Shown: piece by piece, positions 8,531 to 17,700 of the stretch
How the letters are laid out: each line of letters begins with the position of its first letter
Position numbering within the stretch: the stretch's first letter is position 1
DNA from: Opitutaceae bacterium
GTDB taxonomy: Bacteria; Verrucomicrobiota; Verrucomicrobiia; Opitutales; Opitutaceae
Assembly (NCBI GenBank): GCA_016794785.1
Contig: JAEUHC010000018.1
Location: forward strand, 248,001 to 312,000
Direction: 5' to 3'
DNA length: 64,000 nucleotides
Notes under the pieces: model-generated
Databases searched by the model: none
Told to the model about the DNA's origin: nothing
The model's input: only the letters and a program-made list of their open reading frames with translations
Position numbers and translations under genes: made by a program

Positions 8531-9694
8531 ATGAAGACCTTTGCCCAACTTTCCCGCACCGCCCTCATAGGCGTTGTCTTCTGCGGCGCACTCCACGCCC
8601 AGGAAATCCCCAAGATTCTCCCGCCCGGCCTGCAGCTCCCGCGCATCACGCTGCTCTCGATGGGCGGCACCATCGCGAGCCGCGGCGACACGCGCCTCAA
8701 CGTCACTAACTACGGCGGCCCCGGCGCACCCCGCGTCGATCCCGAGCACTGGGTCGCGGACCTACCCGACATGGCCCTCGTGGCCAGGATCACCACGGAG
8801 GATTTCCGTCCGCCGCAGCCCCCGCCACCCGCCCCCGGCACACCGGCCACCTCGGGTAGCGCACCCGGCGGCACGAGCAGCGAACAGCTCTACAAGGTCG
8901 CGCGCCGCCTGCAGGAGCTGGCGTCTGATGACACGGTGGACGGCATCGTCGTCACGCACGGCACCAACACCATGGCCGAGTCGGCGTGGTTCATGAACCT
9001 CGTCGTCTCGATCAGGAAACCCGTGGTGTTCGTCGGCTCGCAGCGACCGTGGACCGCCTTAAGCGGCGATGGCCCGCTCAATCTGCTCAACGCCGTGCGC
9101 GTGGCCGCCACACCCGCCGCCGCCGGCAAGGGCGTCCTGCACTGCATGAACCAGAACATCAACCCGGCCCGCGATGTCACCAAGCTCAGTGCCTACCGCA
9201 TGGAGACTTTTCACAGCATCGATCTCGGCGTCATCGGCGTCGCCGACCCGGACGTCGTCAAGTTTTACACCGAGCCGGTGCGCCGGCACACGTTCAAAAG
9301 CGAGTTCAACATCGCGGACCTCCCGGCCGACCCCAAGGCGCTGCCCGCCGTCGAGTGTGTCTACGCCTACACCGAGGCGCCCGGCTACTTGATCGACGCG
9401 CTCACCGAGCGCGGTGTGAAGGGAATCATCGTCGACGGCACCGGCGCGGGCAGTCCCACCGGCGGGCCAACCGGTCAGACGGAAGCGATCAAGCGCGCGC
9501 AGGCCAAGGGCATCGTCGTGGCAGTGACCGCCCGCACCCGTGGCGGACGCGTGCAGGACACACCGCGCCGACGCGAGTCCGGCATCATCCCCGCCGACAA
9601 CCTCACCCCGGAAAAGGCGCGGATGCTCCTCCAAGTGGCGCTGACCAAGACCACCGACCCGAAGGAGCTCAAACGCATCTTCGACGAATATTGA
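8531..9694 (+). CDS. Exported asparaginase-family hydrolase 2 with Pro-rich insertion
   Basis: The chosen ATG gives a 387-residue protein with a Sec signal peptide ending near LHA-Q. The frame is open further upstream, but only inside the previous gene. The asparaginase fold is complete. Catalytic Thr47 (MGGTI), Thr145 (THGT) and Lys218 (VTK) are present. The substrate-binding Asp is Asn146 (HGTNT), and the loop that normally carries the Ser-Gln pair is replaced by a proline/glycine-rich stretch at residues 92-114. It is a paralogue of the gene 13 bp upstream, and both end in similar C-termini (KTT..KEL.RIF.EY). Loss of the canonical amino-acid-binding residues argues for a bulkier or differently charged substrate. 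Confidence 0.88.
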   Translation: MKTFAQLSRTALIGVVFCGALHAQEIPKILPPGLQLPRITLLSMGGTIASRGDTRLNVTNYGGPGAPRVDPEHWVADLPDMALVARITTEDFRPPQPPPPAPGTPATSGSAPGGTSSEQLYKVARRLQELASDDTVDGIVVTHGTNTMAESAWFMNLVVSIRKPVVFVGSQRPWTALSGDGPLNLLNAVRVAATPAAAGKGVLHCMNQNINPARDVTKLSAYRMETFHSIDLGVIGVADPDVVKFYTEPVRRHTFKSEFNIADLPADPKALPAVECVYAYTEAPGYLIDALTERGVKGIIVDGTGAGSPTGGPTGQTEAIKRAQAKGIVVAVTARTRGGRVQDTPRRRESGIIPADNLTPEKARMLLQVALTKTTDPKELKRIFDEY

Positions 9695-9707
9695 ATCGTC
9701 CGCTCCC

Positions 9708-11243
9708 ATGACAACCATCCGTCCCTCCGCGCCCTCGATCGACAGACGCCGCTTCCTCGCAGCGCTCGGCGCCACGGGCGCTGCTTCATCCGTGCTCGCG
9801 GCGCGCCTGCGCGCCGCCACCGCCGCGACCTCCTCCAAGATCCCGGATGATCTGCTGTTCACCTCGGCCACGCGCTTGGCCGCGTTGATCCGGGCGAAGA
9901 AGCTCTCCGCCACGGAGGTCGTCACCGCGCACATCCAGCGCATCGAGGCCGTCAACCCGAAGCTCAACGCCGTGGTCTTTGCGACGTTTGAGCGGGCGCT
10001 CGCCGAGGCGAAGTTCGCCGATGAGGCCACGGCCAAGGGCCGTTCATTCGGCCCGCTCCACGGCGTGCCCTGCACCATGAAGGACTCGCACGAAGTGGCG
10101 GGCGTGGTCTCCACCGGCGGCACACTTGGGCGCAAGGGCCACATCCCCTCGCGCGACGCAACCTACGTCGCGCGAGTGCGCGCCGCCGGCGCGATCGTGC
10201 TCGGCAAGACCAACACGCCCGAGCTCACGCTCTCGGGCCAGACGACCAACCTGATCTACGGCAAGACGCACAACCCCTACAAACTCGGCTACCAGCCCGG
10301 CGGCTCCACCGGCGGCGGCGCGTCGATCATCGCCGCGGGCGGATCGCCGTTCGACATCGGCACGGATTTCGGCGGCTCAATCCGCGGGCCCTCGCACTTC
10401 TGCGGCATCACGGGCATCAAGCCGACCACCGGCCGCGTGCCGCGCACCGGCCACATCGTGGACTACGGCGGGTTCTTCGATTCGTTCCAGGTCATCGGCC
10501 CGATGGCGCGCTGGGTCGAGGACCTCGCGCTGATCATGCCGCTCATCTCCGGCCCCGACTACATCGACGCCGCCATCGCCCCCGCCCCGTGGCTCGACCC
10601 GAAGGCCGTTGATCTGAAAAAGATCAAAGTCGTCTTCTATCTCAACAACGGCTCCGAGAAACCGCTCACGCCCGAGACCGAGTCTGCCGTGAAGGCCACC
10701 GTGAAGCTCTTCGCCGATCTCGGCGTGACGGTCGTCGAGGATTGCCCCAAGGCGCTCATCAAGGAGTCGCAGGACGTGCGCAACGCCCTCTCGTCCGCCG
10801 ACGGTCGCGGCTGGGTGAAACGCCTGCTGAAGAAATACGGCACCACGCAGGTCTCGCCCGTCATCAGCCTCGCCGATTCGCCGCAGTGCGATGTCGCCGA
10901 GTTCACGCGCCTCGCCGCCGTGTTCGACGACAACCGCTCGAAACTCCTCCAGTGGATCAAGCCCTACGATCTGCTCATCTGCCCGGCGAACCGCGCTCCC
11001 GCCGAGCCGTGGCCGGACGACTTGAAGCCCACGCCGCCCGACCCGAGGAACATCGGCTACACCGCGACCTACAACAACACCGGCTGGCCCGGCACCGTCG
11101 TGCGCGCCGGTTTCTCGCCCGAGGGCCTGCCCATCGGCGTGCAGCTCATCGCGCAGCCGTGGCGCGAGGATGTCTCGCTCGCCGCCGCCGCGTTCGTCGA
11201 GGCCGCGACCGGCTTCGGCTTCCAGAAACCCACCGCCGTCTGA
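9708..11243 (+). CDS. Tat-exported amidase-signature enzyme 4
   Basis: This 511-residue amidase begins with a clear twin-arginine signal (DRRRFLAALGATGA, residues 12-25), so it is exported already folded, probably to the periplasm. The triad is Lys125 (TMKDSHE), Ser200 (GGSTGG) and Ser224 (GGSIRGP). The C-terminal half includes GLPIGVQLIAQPWRED, usual for stand-alone amidases. It belongs to a different branch from the three upstream amidases: the N-terminal helix reads SATRLAALIRAKKLSATEVV and there is no AYAYEQ motif. It starts 13 bp after asparaginase 2 with a pyrimidine-rich leader. The substrate is unknown. Confidence 0.92.
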   Translation: MTTIRPSAPSIDRRRFLAALGATGAASSVLAARLRAATAATSSKIPDDLLFTSATRLAALIRAKKLSATEVVTAHIQRIEAVNPKLNAVVFATFERALAEAKFADEATAKGRSFGPLHGVPCTMKDSHEVAGVVSTGGTLGRKGHIPSRDATYVARVRAAGAIVLGKTNTPELTLSGQTTNLIYGKTHNPYKLGYQPGGSTGGGASIIAAGGSPFDIGTDFGGSIRGPSHFCGITGIKPTTGRVPRTGHIVDYGGFFDSFQVIGPMARWVEDLALIMPLISGPDYIDAAIAPAPWLDPKAVDLKKIKVVFYLNNGSEKPLTPETESAVKATVKLFADLGVTVVEDCPKALIKESQDVRNALSSADGRGWVKRLLKKYGTTQVSPVISLADSPQCDVAEFTRLAAVFDDNRSKLLQWIKPYDLLICPANRAPAEPWPDDLKPTPPDPRNIGYTATYNNTGWPGTVVRAGFSPEGLPIGVQLIAQPWREDVSLAAAAFVEAATGFGFQKPTAV

Positions 11244-11257
11244 CCCGCTCCACTCCC

Positions 11258-12820
11258 ATGCGCCCAACCACGCTTTACCCGTCGCGTCGCGACTTCCTCA
11301 GCCAGCTCGGCCTCGGCTCCACCGGCGCGCTGCTCGCCTCCTTGCCCGCGCTCACCTTCGCCAAGGAAACCGCCGCCGCGAAGCCCACCTGGCTCACGTC
11401 CACCGATCCGTCGAACGACCTCATCTGGATGTCCGCCACCAAGCTCGCGCAGCTCATCCGCGAGAAAAAAGTCTCCGCCCGCGATGCCGTCGAGGCGCAC
11501 ATCAGGCGCATCGAGCAGGTGAACCCCAAGATCAACGCCGTCGTGCAAACCTGCTTCGAACGCGCGCGCACCGAGGCCAAGGCCGCCGACGAGGCGCTCG
11601 TCGCCGGCCGCATCGCCGGCCCACTGCACGGCGTGCCCTTCACGATCAAGGATTCATTCGACACCGCGGGCGTCATCTCGACCGGCGGCACGGTGGGACG
11701 CGCGAATTACATCCCGGCCGAGGATGCGACGGTCGTCGCCCGCGTGCGCGCCGCGGGCGCGATTCTCCTCGGAAAAACCAACACGCCCGAGTTCACGCTC
11801 GCCGGCGGCGGCATCCCGGGCGTCAGCACGACGGCCAACATCATCTACGGCATCTCGAAAAATCCGTGGGACCAGCAGCGCTCCACCGCCGGCTCCTCCG
11901 GCGGCGCGGGCGCGATCGTGACGGCAGGCGGCGCGTCATTCGACATCGGCTCCGACTACGGCGGCTCGATCCGCATGCCCGCGCACAACAACGGCTGCTG
12001 CGGCCTCAAGCCCACCTTCGGCCGCGTGCCCCGCACCGGCCACATCGTGGACTACGGCGGGATCTTCGACTCCTGGCAGGAGACGGGCCCCATCACGCGG
12101 CGCGTCGAGGACTTGAATCTCATCACCGGGATCATCGCCGGACCCGACTACAAGGACGCCGCGATGATTCCGATCCCATGGCGCGATCCGGCCGCGGTGC
12201 CGTTGAAGGGCCTGCGGATCGGATTCTACGCCGAGAACGGCGTCGCCGACGTCACCCCGGAGACAGTCGCGATCGTGAAGCAGGCGGCGGCCCATTTCGC
12301 CGGGCTCGGCTGTCCGGTGCAGGAGGATTTCCCAAAGGCCATAATCATGGAGCTGGAGGAAATCCGCTCCAGGCTCTCGCCCGCCTCCGGCCCCGGCCTG
12401 CTGCGTCTCGCCGAGAAGTGGGGCACCAAGGCCATCTCCCCCACGATTCTCTCGCGCGCGAAACAGGACATGGTTTCCACCACCGAACTCGTCGAGCTGC
12501 TTGAAAAACAGGACGCCAGCCGCAGCAGGCTCCTCGGCTGGATGAAGAACTACGACATCATCATCAACCCCGCCATGCCCAAGCCCGCCCAGCCGATTAA
12601 CCTGGGGGACCAGCCCAACGCCCGCCGTCCGGGCAGCAGCTTCATGGGCACGCACAACACCAGCGGCTATCCCGCCGCCGTCGTGCCCGCCGGCAAGTCC
12701 CCCGAGGGCCTGCCCATCGGTGTCCAGCTCATCGGCCAGCCATGGATGGAGGACAAGGTCCTCGCCGCCGCGGCGTATCTCGAAACCAAAACCGGTGGCT
12801 GGCAAAAGCCGCCGGTTTGA
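11258..12820 (+). CDS. Tat-exported amidase-signature enzyme 5
   Basis: The ATG that opens a twin-arginine signal (SRRDFLSQLG, residues 9-18) was chosen; it lies 14 bp after the previous stop, and the longer open frame upstream only overlaps that gene. The 520-residue product is a close paralogue of amidase 4, sharing RVPRTGHIVDYGG and the C-terminal GLPIGVQLIGQPW. The triad is Lys131 (TIKDSFD), Ser213 (AGSSGG) and Ser237 (GGSIRMP). A CC pair follows the nucleophile loop (NNGCCGLKP). It ends the hydrolase run; no strong terminator hairpin follows. The use of Tat suggests folding in the cytoplasm before export for this pair only. Confidence 0.92.
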   Translation: MRPTTLYPSRRDFLSQLGLGSTGALLASLPALTFAKETAAAKPTWLTSTDPSNDLIWMSATKLAQLIREKKVSARDAVEAHIRRIEQVNPKINAVVQTCFERARTEAKAADEALVAGRIAGPLHGVPFTIKDSFDTAGVISTGGTVGRANYIPAEDATVVARVRAAGAILLGKTNTPEFTLAGGGIPGVSTTANIIYGISKNPWDQQRSTAGSSGGAGAIVTAGGASFDIGSDYGGSIRMPAHNNGCCGLKPTFGRVPRTGHIVDYGGIFDSWQETGPITRRVEDLNLITGIIAGPDYKDAAMIPIPWRDPAAVPLKGLRIGFYAENGVADVTPETVAIVKQAAAHFAGLGCPVQEDFPKAIIMELEEIRSRLSPASGPGLLRLAEKWGTKAISPTILSRAKQDMVSTTELVELLEKQDASRSRLLGWMKNYDIIINPAMPKPAQPINLGDQPNARRPGSSFMGTHNTSGYPAAVVPAGKSPEGLPIGVQLIGQPWMEDKVLAAAAYLETKTGGWQKPPV

Positions 12821-13370
12821 GCGCCGCGCTCCGCCCCAGTGAGCATGACTCCGCCCACGGCCCCCATCCCGGAAGATGCGCCGAGGATTTCCTCGCCACC
12901 GTTGGAGGCGTTCGTCGCCGCGTTTCTCAACGGCTCAGGCCGCACGCCTGAAAGCTACGATGATTCCTGGGCCGCCACAGTTTTTCCGGTTCCGCGCCCG
13001 CTGGATGACAAAGGGCCTGAAAGAGCCCTGGGGTAACGCCTGCCGCTGAATAACGCCAATCACTCAACCGCACTCGCACTTCCAGAAACCCAATCAGGCT
13101 GCGGAAATGACGCCCGTCGTTCCGCGGTTTGGCAATTTCATTCATCGCCACGGCTCGTGCCATGCATGCGAAGCACACGCCGCGCGAACTCCCGGCGCGC
13201 GTTTCTCCTCTGGAAAATGCCCGCGGCCCACGCGTCTTCATTCGTTGCATCACGCGGATGAAATCATTTCAGGCCAGCGATCCTTTACTCTCGGGCGAGA
13301 CGCAGTAGCCGTTTTTTGGTCTGCGGCCTCCGCCGCCGGCAAAAAGCCCAATCACTCAGTCCCCCATCGC
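12821..13370. other. Intergenic region without a convincing gene
   Basis: About 550 bases separate the last amidase from the next gene. Short open frames exist (for example 12839-13036 on the plus strand), but they have no recognisable domain, poor codon-position bias and no context. No clear terminator hairpin with a T-run, tRNA or repeat was seen. The right half probably holds the promoter of the following secreted-protein gene, but no confident -35/-10 pair can be named. Confidence 0.6.
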
Positions 13371-14081
13371 ATGAATACCCTAAGAACATTGCTCGCCGCG
13401 GGCGCCCTGCTCGCCGCCTATTCCCCGATCTTCGGCTCCGCCGAAGCATCCCCTCAATCCCGCGCCGAAGCCTGGCTCACGCGCTACTACGAGAATCCCA
13501 GGCCCGATGACCTGCTCGTCTCCGTCCACCGCCTGAGCGCCGAAGGCTTCTTCGAACGCGCCGGCAACACCGCCATGGCGATCGGCTTTTTCGCGGAGGT
13601 CTTCGCCCAGCATCCCCACCGGGTCGGCCAGTGGCTCGGCCAGACCGCCACGCTGCCCTCGGCCCACCGCCGCATCCTCGCCGCCGCCGCGTGGCAGGCC
13701 GGCCATCCGCGCGGGCTCGCCCTGATGCGCGAGTTCAACAGCAGCGACGAGGACTCCTCGCGGATGCAGGTCAACGAACTCCTCCGCCGCGGACCCGCAC
13801 CGCTGGCCGCCACGCCCGTCGTCTCGGAGTCCTCGCTCCGCCTCCAATGGGGCGCGTTCCTCGCCACCGGCCGGGATGAGCATGTCCTCGCGATGCTTCA
13901 GGCCCTCGGCCAGAATGAGCGCGACCTCACCCTCGCGGTGCGCTACGCGATCGCGGAGAACGCCGTCAGTCATCGCCGCGTGCTCGAAATCTGCCGCGCT
14001 CAGCTCGACAAGCAGCCCGAGTCCGTGCGCGCCGAACTCCGTGCCGCCCTCAAGGAGGCCGCGATCCAGCCTCGCAGCTGA
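13371..14081 (+). CDS. Secreted protein of unknown function
   Basis: This 236-residue product begins with a Sec signal peptide (about residues 1-26, rich in Ala and Leu). The ATG at the signal peptide was preferred to an upstream in-frame start that would add about 88 residues of non-coding character. The mature part is mostly predicted helix, with Ala, Arg and Leu periodicity that could form TPR- or HEAT-like helical hairpins (for example residues 60-120, with AIGFFAEVFAQHP). No catalytic motif is recognised. A strong terminator follows 25 bp after the stop. Its position between the amide-hydrolase island and an asparaginase-like fragment makes a link possible but unproven. Confidence 0.75.
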   Translation: MNTLRTLLAAGALLAAYSPIFGSAEASPQSRAEAWLTRYYENPRPDDLLVSVHRLSAEGFFERAGNTAMAIGFFAEVFAQHPHRVGQWLGQTATLPSAHRRILAAAAWQAGHPRGLALMREFNSSDEDSSRMQVNELLRRGPAPLAATPVVSESSLRLQWGAFLATGRDEHVLAMLQALGQNERDLTLAVRYAIAENAVSHRRVLEICRAQLDKQPESVRAELRAALKEAAIQPRS

Positions 14082-14105
14082 AGCGCCGCCCGATCTGTCC
14101 CCTGC

Positions 14106-14134
14106 AGCCGGCCCGTCCACGGGCCGGCTTTTTT
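14106..14134 (+). terminator. Rho-independent terminator
   Basis: An 11-base stem (AGCCGGCCCGT pairing with ACGGGCCGGCT) with a 2-base centre is followed by six T residues. It should end transcription of the secreted-protein gene that stops at 14081. Confidence 0.9.
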
Positions 14135-14228
14135 GTGCGCGACCTTCACGGCCAGCGGCAGGCGCGTGAAACTTCTTCATGCCGGGCCCGGCCCCGGGCT
14201 CAGGGCACAACGGCTGCTTTCCCGGCCC

Positions 14229-14783
14229 ATGCCAATCACTCGCTGCCTCCCATCTGGAAACGGTCTGTTGTTCGCCTGGGGCCTGGTCGCCCTGCTGCTC
14301 CCCGCCGGGACCTGCCCCGCGGCGCCGGTGGCCGTCGCGATCGTTCAGGAGGCACCCTGGTCACCCGGCGACGAGGCCCGCGCCGGTGCGGGTGAATTCG
14401 CCGTGCTGATGCAGATCGCTGAACTGCGCCGCAGCGGTGCGCGCGCCGGACTGCTCGGCGTGGGCGCCGCGCGCGGCGTCTTCGCGCCCGGCGCCGAGCG
14501 GGCGCTGCGCTTCGCCGCGCTCAACGGTGTCGCCGTAGCGAAGCTCGGGGCCCGGGGTGACGTCGCGCCCTGCCCGGACGAAATCTTCATCGATGCCGGG
14601 GTCCTCTCCGAGGCCGAGGCGCAACGAATCCTGCGCGAGGCCCTCGCCACGCTCGGCTCGCCGCCGCGCGCGGCCAATCCCCACGCCCCGACCGTGGACG
14701 AAGTCGCCGCTGTGCGCGCGCACATGCGGCGGCTCCAGCAACATTTCATTTTGGCGAATGCGACCGTTGTAGCGCGCAACTGA
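14229..14783 (+). CDS. Small exported protein resembling an isolated asparaginase C-terminal domain
   Basis: The chosen ATG gives 184 residues with a Sec signal peptide (hydrophobic stretch about 12-27, Ala-Ala near 31-32). Residues about 67-135 can be aligned by eye to the C-terminal domain of the two asparaginase-fold proteins upstream: a G..GA loop, then AL..A...GVAVA, a glycine followed by DV, and AGVLSEAEAQRILREALA, which matches their NL....A..LL..ALTKT. The N-terminal catalytic domain with GGTI and HGT motifs is absent. It may be an accessory or regulatory domain or a degenerate relic. The start is uncertain because an upstream frame is also open. Its stop directly abuts the stop of the convergent RND gene. 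Confidence 0.6.
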   Translation: MPITRCLPSGNGLLFAWGLVALLLPAGTCPAAPVAVAIVQEAPWSPGDEARAGAGEFAVLMQIAELRRSGARAGLLGVGAARGVFAPGAERALRFAALNGVAVAKLGARGDVAPCPDEIFIDAGVLSEAEAQRILREALATLGSPPRAANPHAPTVDEVAAVRAHMRRLQQHFILANATVVARN

Positions 14784-17700
14784 TCACTTCGCCAGCGCCG
14801 CCGCCGTCAACTCGACGGTCGGCGGCGTCTCGCTTTTTTCCCGCCGCCGCGGCGCACAGATCACGTAAACCGCCGGGATCACAAAGATCGCCAGCGCCGT
14901 GCCGGCCGTGAGTCCGCCGATGACCGCAATGCCCATTGACACACGGCTCTCCGCACCGGCCCCCAGGGCAAGGGCGATCGGCAGGATGCCCAGCACCGTC
15001 GCGAGCGAGGTCATCAGGATCGGGCGCAGCCGCGCCGTCGCCGCTTCCTGCGCGGCCGCCAGCGGGTCTCCGCCGTGTGCCGCAAGCCGGTGGTTCGCAA
15101 ACTCCACGATCAGAATGCCGTTTTTAGTGACCAGACCAATCAGCATGATGAGCCCAATCTGGGAAAAGATGTTCAGCGTCTGGCCGAACAGCCACAGCGC
15201 CCCCACCGCGCCGGCGACCGCCAGCGGCACCGTGAACAGGATCACAAAGGGAGCGCGGAAACTTTCGAACTGCGCCGCAAGCACGAGATAGATCAGCAGC
15301 AGCGCCAGCGCGAACACCCAGCCGAGTGAAGACGAGCTCTCGACAAAGTCCCGCGCCGCCCCGGCCAGCGCGGTCGTGAATCGCCCGTCGAGCTTCGCCC
15401 GCGCCGCGGCTTCGAGCACCGCGATGCCCTCGCCCATCGTGCGGCCCGCGGCGAGGGTGCCCGAGACGGTCGCGGCGGCATGGCGATTGTAGCGGTATAG
15501 CTCCGGCGGCGAGCTGCGTTCCTCGAGCGTCACCACGTTGTCGAGCCGCACCAGTTCGCCCCCCGCCGACCGCACCGCCAGGTTGCCGAGATCGCCGGGC
15601 CGGGCGCGGAACTCGCGCGTCATCTGGCCGATCACCTCGTATTGCTTGCCCTCGCGGATGAAGTAGCCGAAGCGCTGCCCGCTCAACGTGGCTTGCAGCG
15701 TCTGCGCGATGTCGAGCGCGCTCACCCCCAGGGTCTGGGCCTTGTCCCGGTCGATGCTCAGCCGCACCTCCGGCTTGTTGAACTTGAGATCGCTGTCCAC
15801 GAACGAAAACACCGGGCTCTGCCGCACTTCGTCCAAGAAATCCGGCAGTCGTTGCCCGAGCAGATCGAGGTTCGCCGCCAGCACGACGAACTGCACGCCG
15901 CTCATGCTGGCGCGGCGCTCGCCGATGCTGGCGTCCTGGGTGATGTTCACCCGGGCGCCGGAGAATCGGCGCACCACCGGCTGCAGCGCATCGACAATCT
16001 GCTGCTGCGAACGCGCGCGTTGCTCGCGATCGACGAGGAAGACGCGCACGAAGCCGCTGTTCACCACGCCCTGTGCCCCGGGCACGCCGCCTGAGCCGGG
16101 CACCTGCGTCATCATGAGGCGGGCCTCAGGCACATGATCGGCGACGGTGAGCGCCACGTCGTCCATCAAGCCGGCCATGGCGTCGAATCCCGTGCCCTCC
16201 GGTCCCGTCGCGCGGACCCAGATTCGTCCGCGGTCCTCGAGCGGCGCGAGTTCGCGCGGCAGCACGCGCAGCCCCAGCCAGATGCCGACGAGCGCGGCCG
16301 CCAGCACCGCAGCCGTCAGCCAGCGCATCCGCATGAATCGCCCGAGCGTCGCCGTGTAGCCGCGCTCGAGGCCGGTGAAGAATGGTTCCGTTGCACGAAA
16401 CAGCCAGCCGTGCGCCACGTGCTTCCGCAGGAGCCGCGCGCTCAGCATCGGGGTGAGCGTAAGCGCCACCACCGCGGAGATGATCACCGCGCCCGCGATC
16501 GTGACGCCGAATTCCCGGAAGAGCCGGCCCGAGAGCCCGCCCATGAACAGCAGCGGCAGAAACACCACCGCCAGCACGACCGTGGTGGCGACGACCGCGC
16601 CGAAAATTTCCCGCGTGCCCTCCACCCCGGCCTGCATCGGGGCCACGCCACGCTCGATCTTGGCGTAGATGTTCTCGAGGACCACGATCGCGTCGTCCAC
16701 CACGAGGCCGATCGCGAGCACCACGCCGAGGAGCGTGAGCACGTTGATCGAGAACCCCGCGGCCTTCATCACGGCAAACGCGCCGACGATCGAGACCGGG
16801 ATAGCGAGCACCGGGATGAGGGTCGTCCGCCACTCGCGGAAAAACGCGAACACCACCAGAAGCACCAACAGGAATGCCACGATGATGGTCTCCTCCACCT
16901 CCGCCAGCGAACGCCGGACATACTGCGTGCTGTCATAGGCCACCCTGACCGCGATATCGGGCGGCACCTCTTGCTTCATCCGCTCAAGCCGCCGGAGAAG
17001 CTCGTCCACAATCTCGATCTGGTTGGCGCCGGGCTGGGGGCGGAAATACAGCCCGGCGATCGGTGTCGGGCCGGTCTTGAGCATCCCCCGCTCGTTCAAT
17101 GCGCCGAGCTCCGCGTGGCCCACATCGCGAAAGCGCACGAGGCGGTCCTCACTGCGGCGGATGACGACGTTGTTGAAATCCTCTGGCGTGTTGAGCCGCG
17201 ACAGCGTCTTCACCGGCAGCTCGATGGCGTCGCCTTCAATCCGGCCGGAGGGCAGCTCGACGTTCTCGCGGTTCAGCGCCTGGCGCACATCGAGCGGCGT
17301 GAGTCCGCAAGCCGCAAGCCGGTCCGGATCGATCCAGAGGCGCATCGCGTAGCGCTTCTCCGCCGGCTGATCGACCGCCGCCACGCCCGGCACGGTTTGA
17401 AGGCGCTCCTTTAGCACGTCGGCGAAGGCGGACAGCTCTAGCTGCGAACGGTGATCGCTGCGAATCGCGAGGCCGAAGATGGGGCTCGAGTCGGCGTTAG
17501 ACTTGATGAGGATCGGCGGATTGGCATCCGGCGGGAGATTGCGCGCCGCGCGGGAGAGCTGGTCGCGCACGTCGCTCGCCGCGGTGTCGAGATCCGTGTC
17601 GAGCGTGAACTCCGCTGTGATCTGGCTCGTGCCCTCGCGGCTCGTCGCCATGAGCGTGCGGATGCCGGCGACCGAATTCACCGCCTCCTCGATTGGCGCG

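Noticed and set aside
10742..11257. N-terminal extension of amidase 5 inside amidase 4
   Set aside because: The twin-arginine signal begins at 11258, and the extension is in an alternative frame of a real gene.
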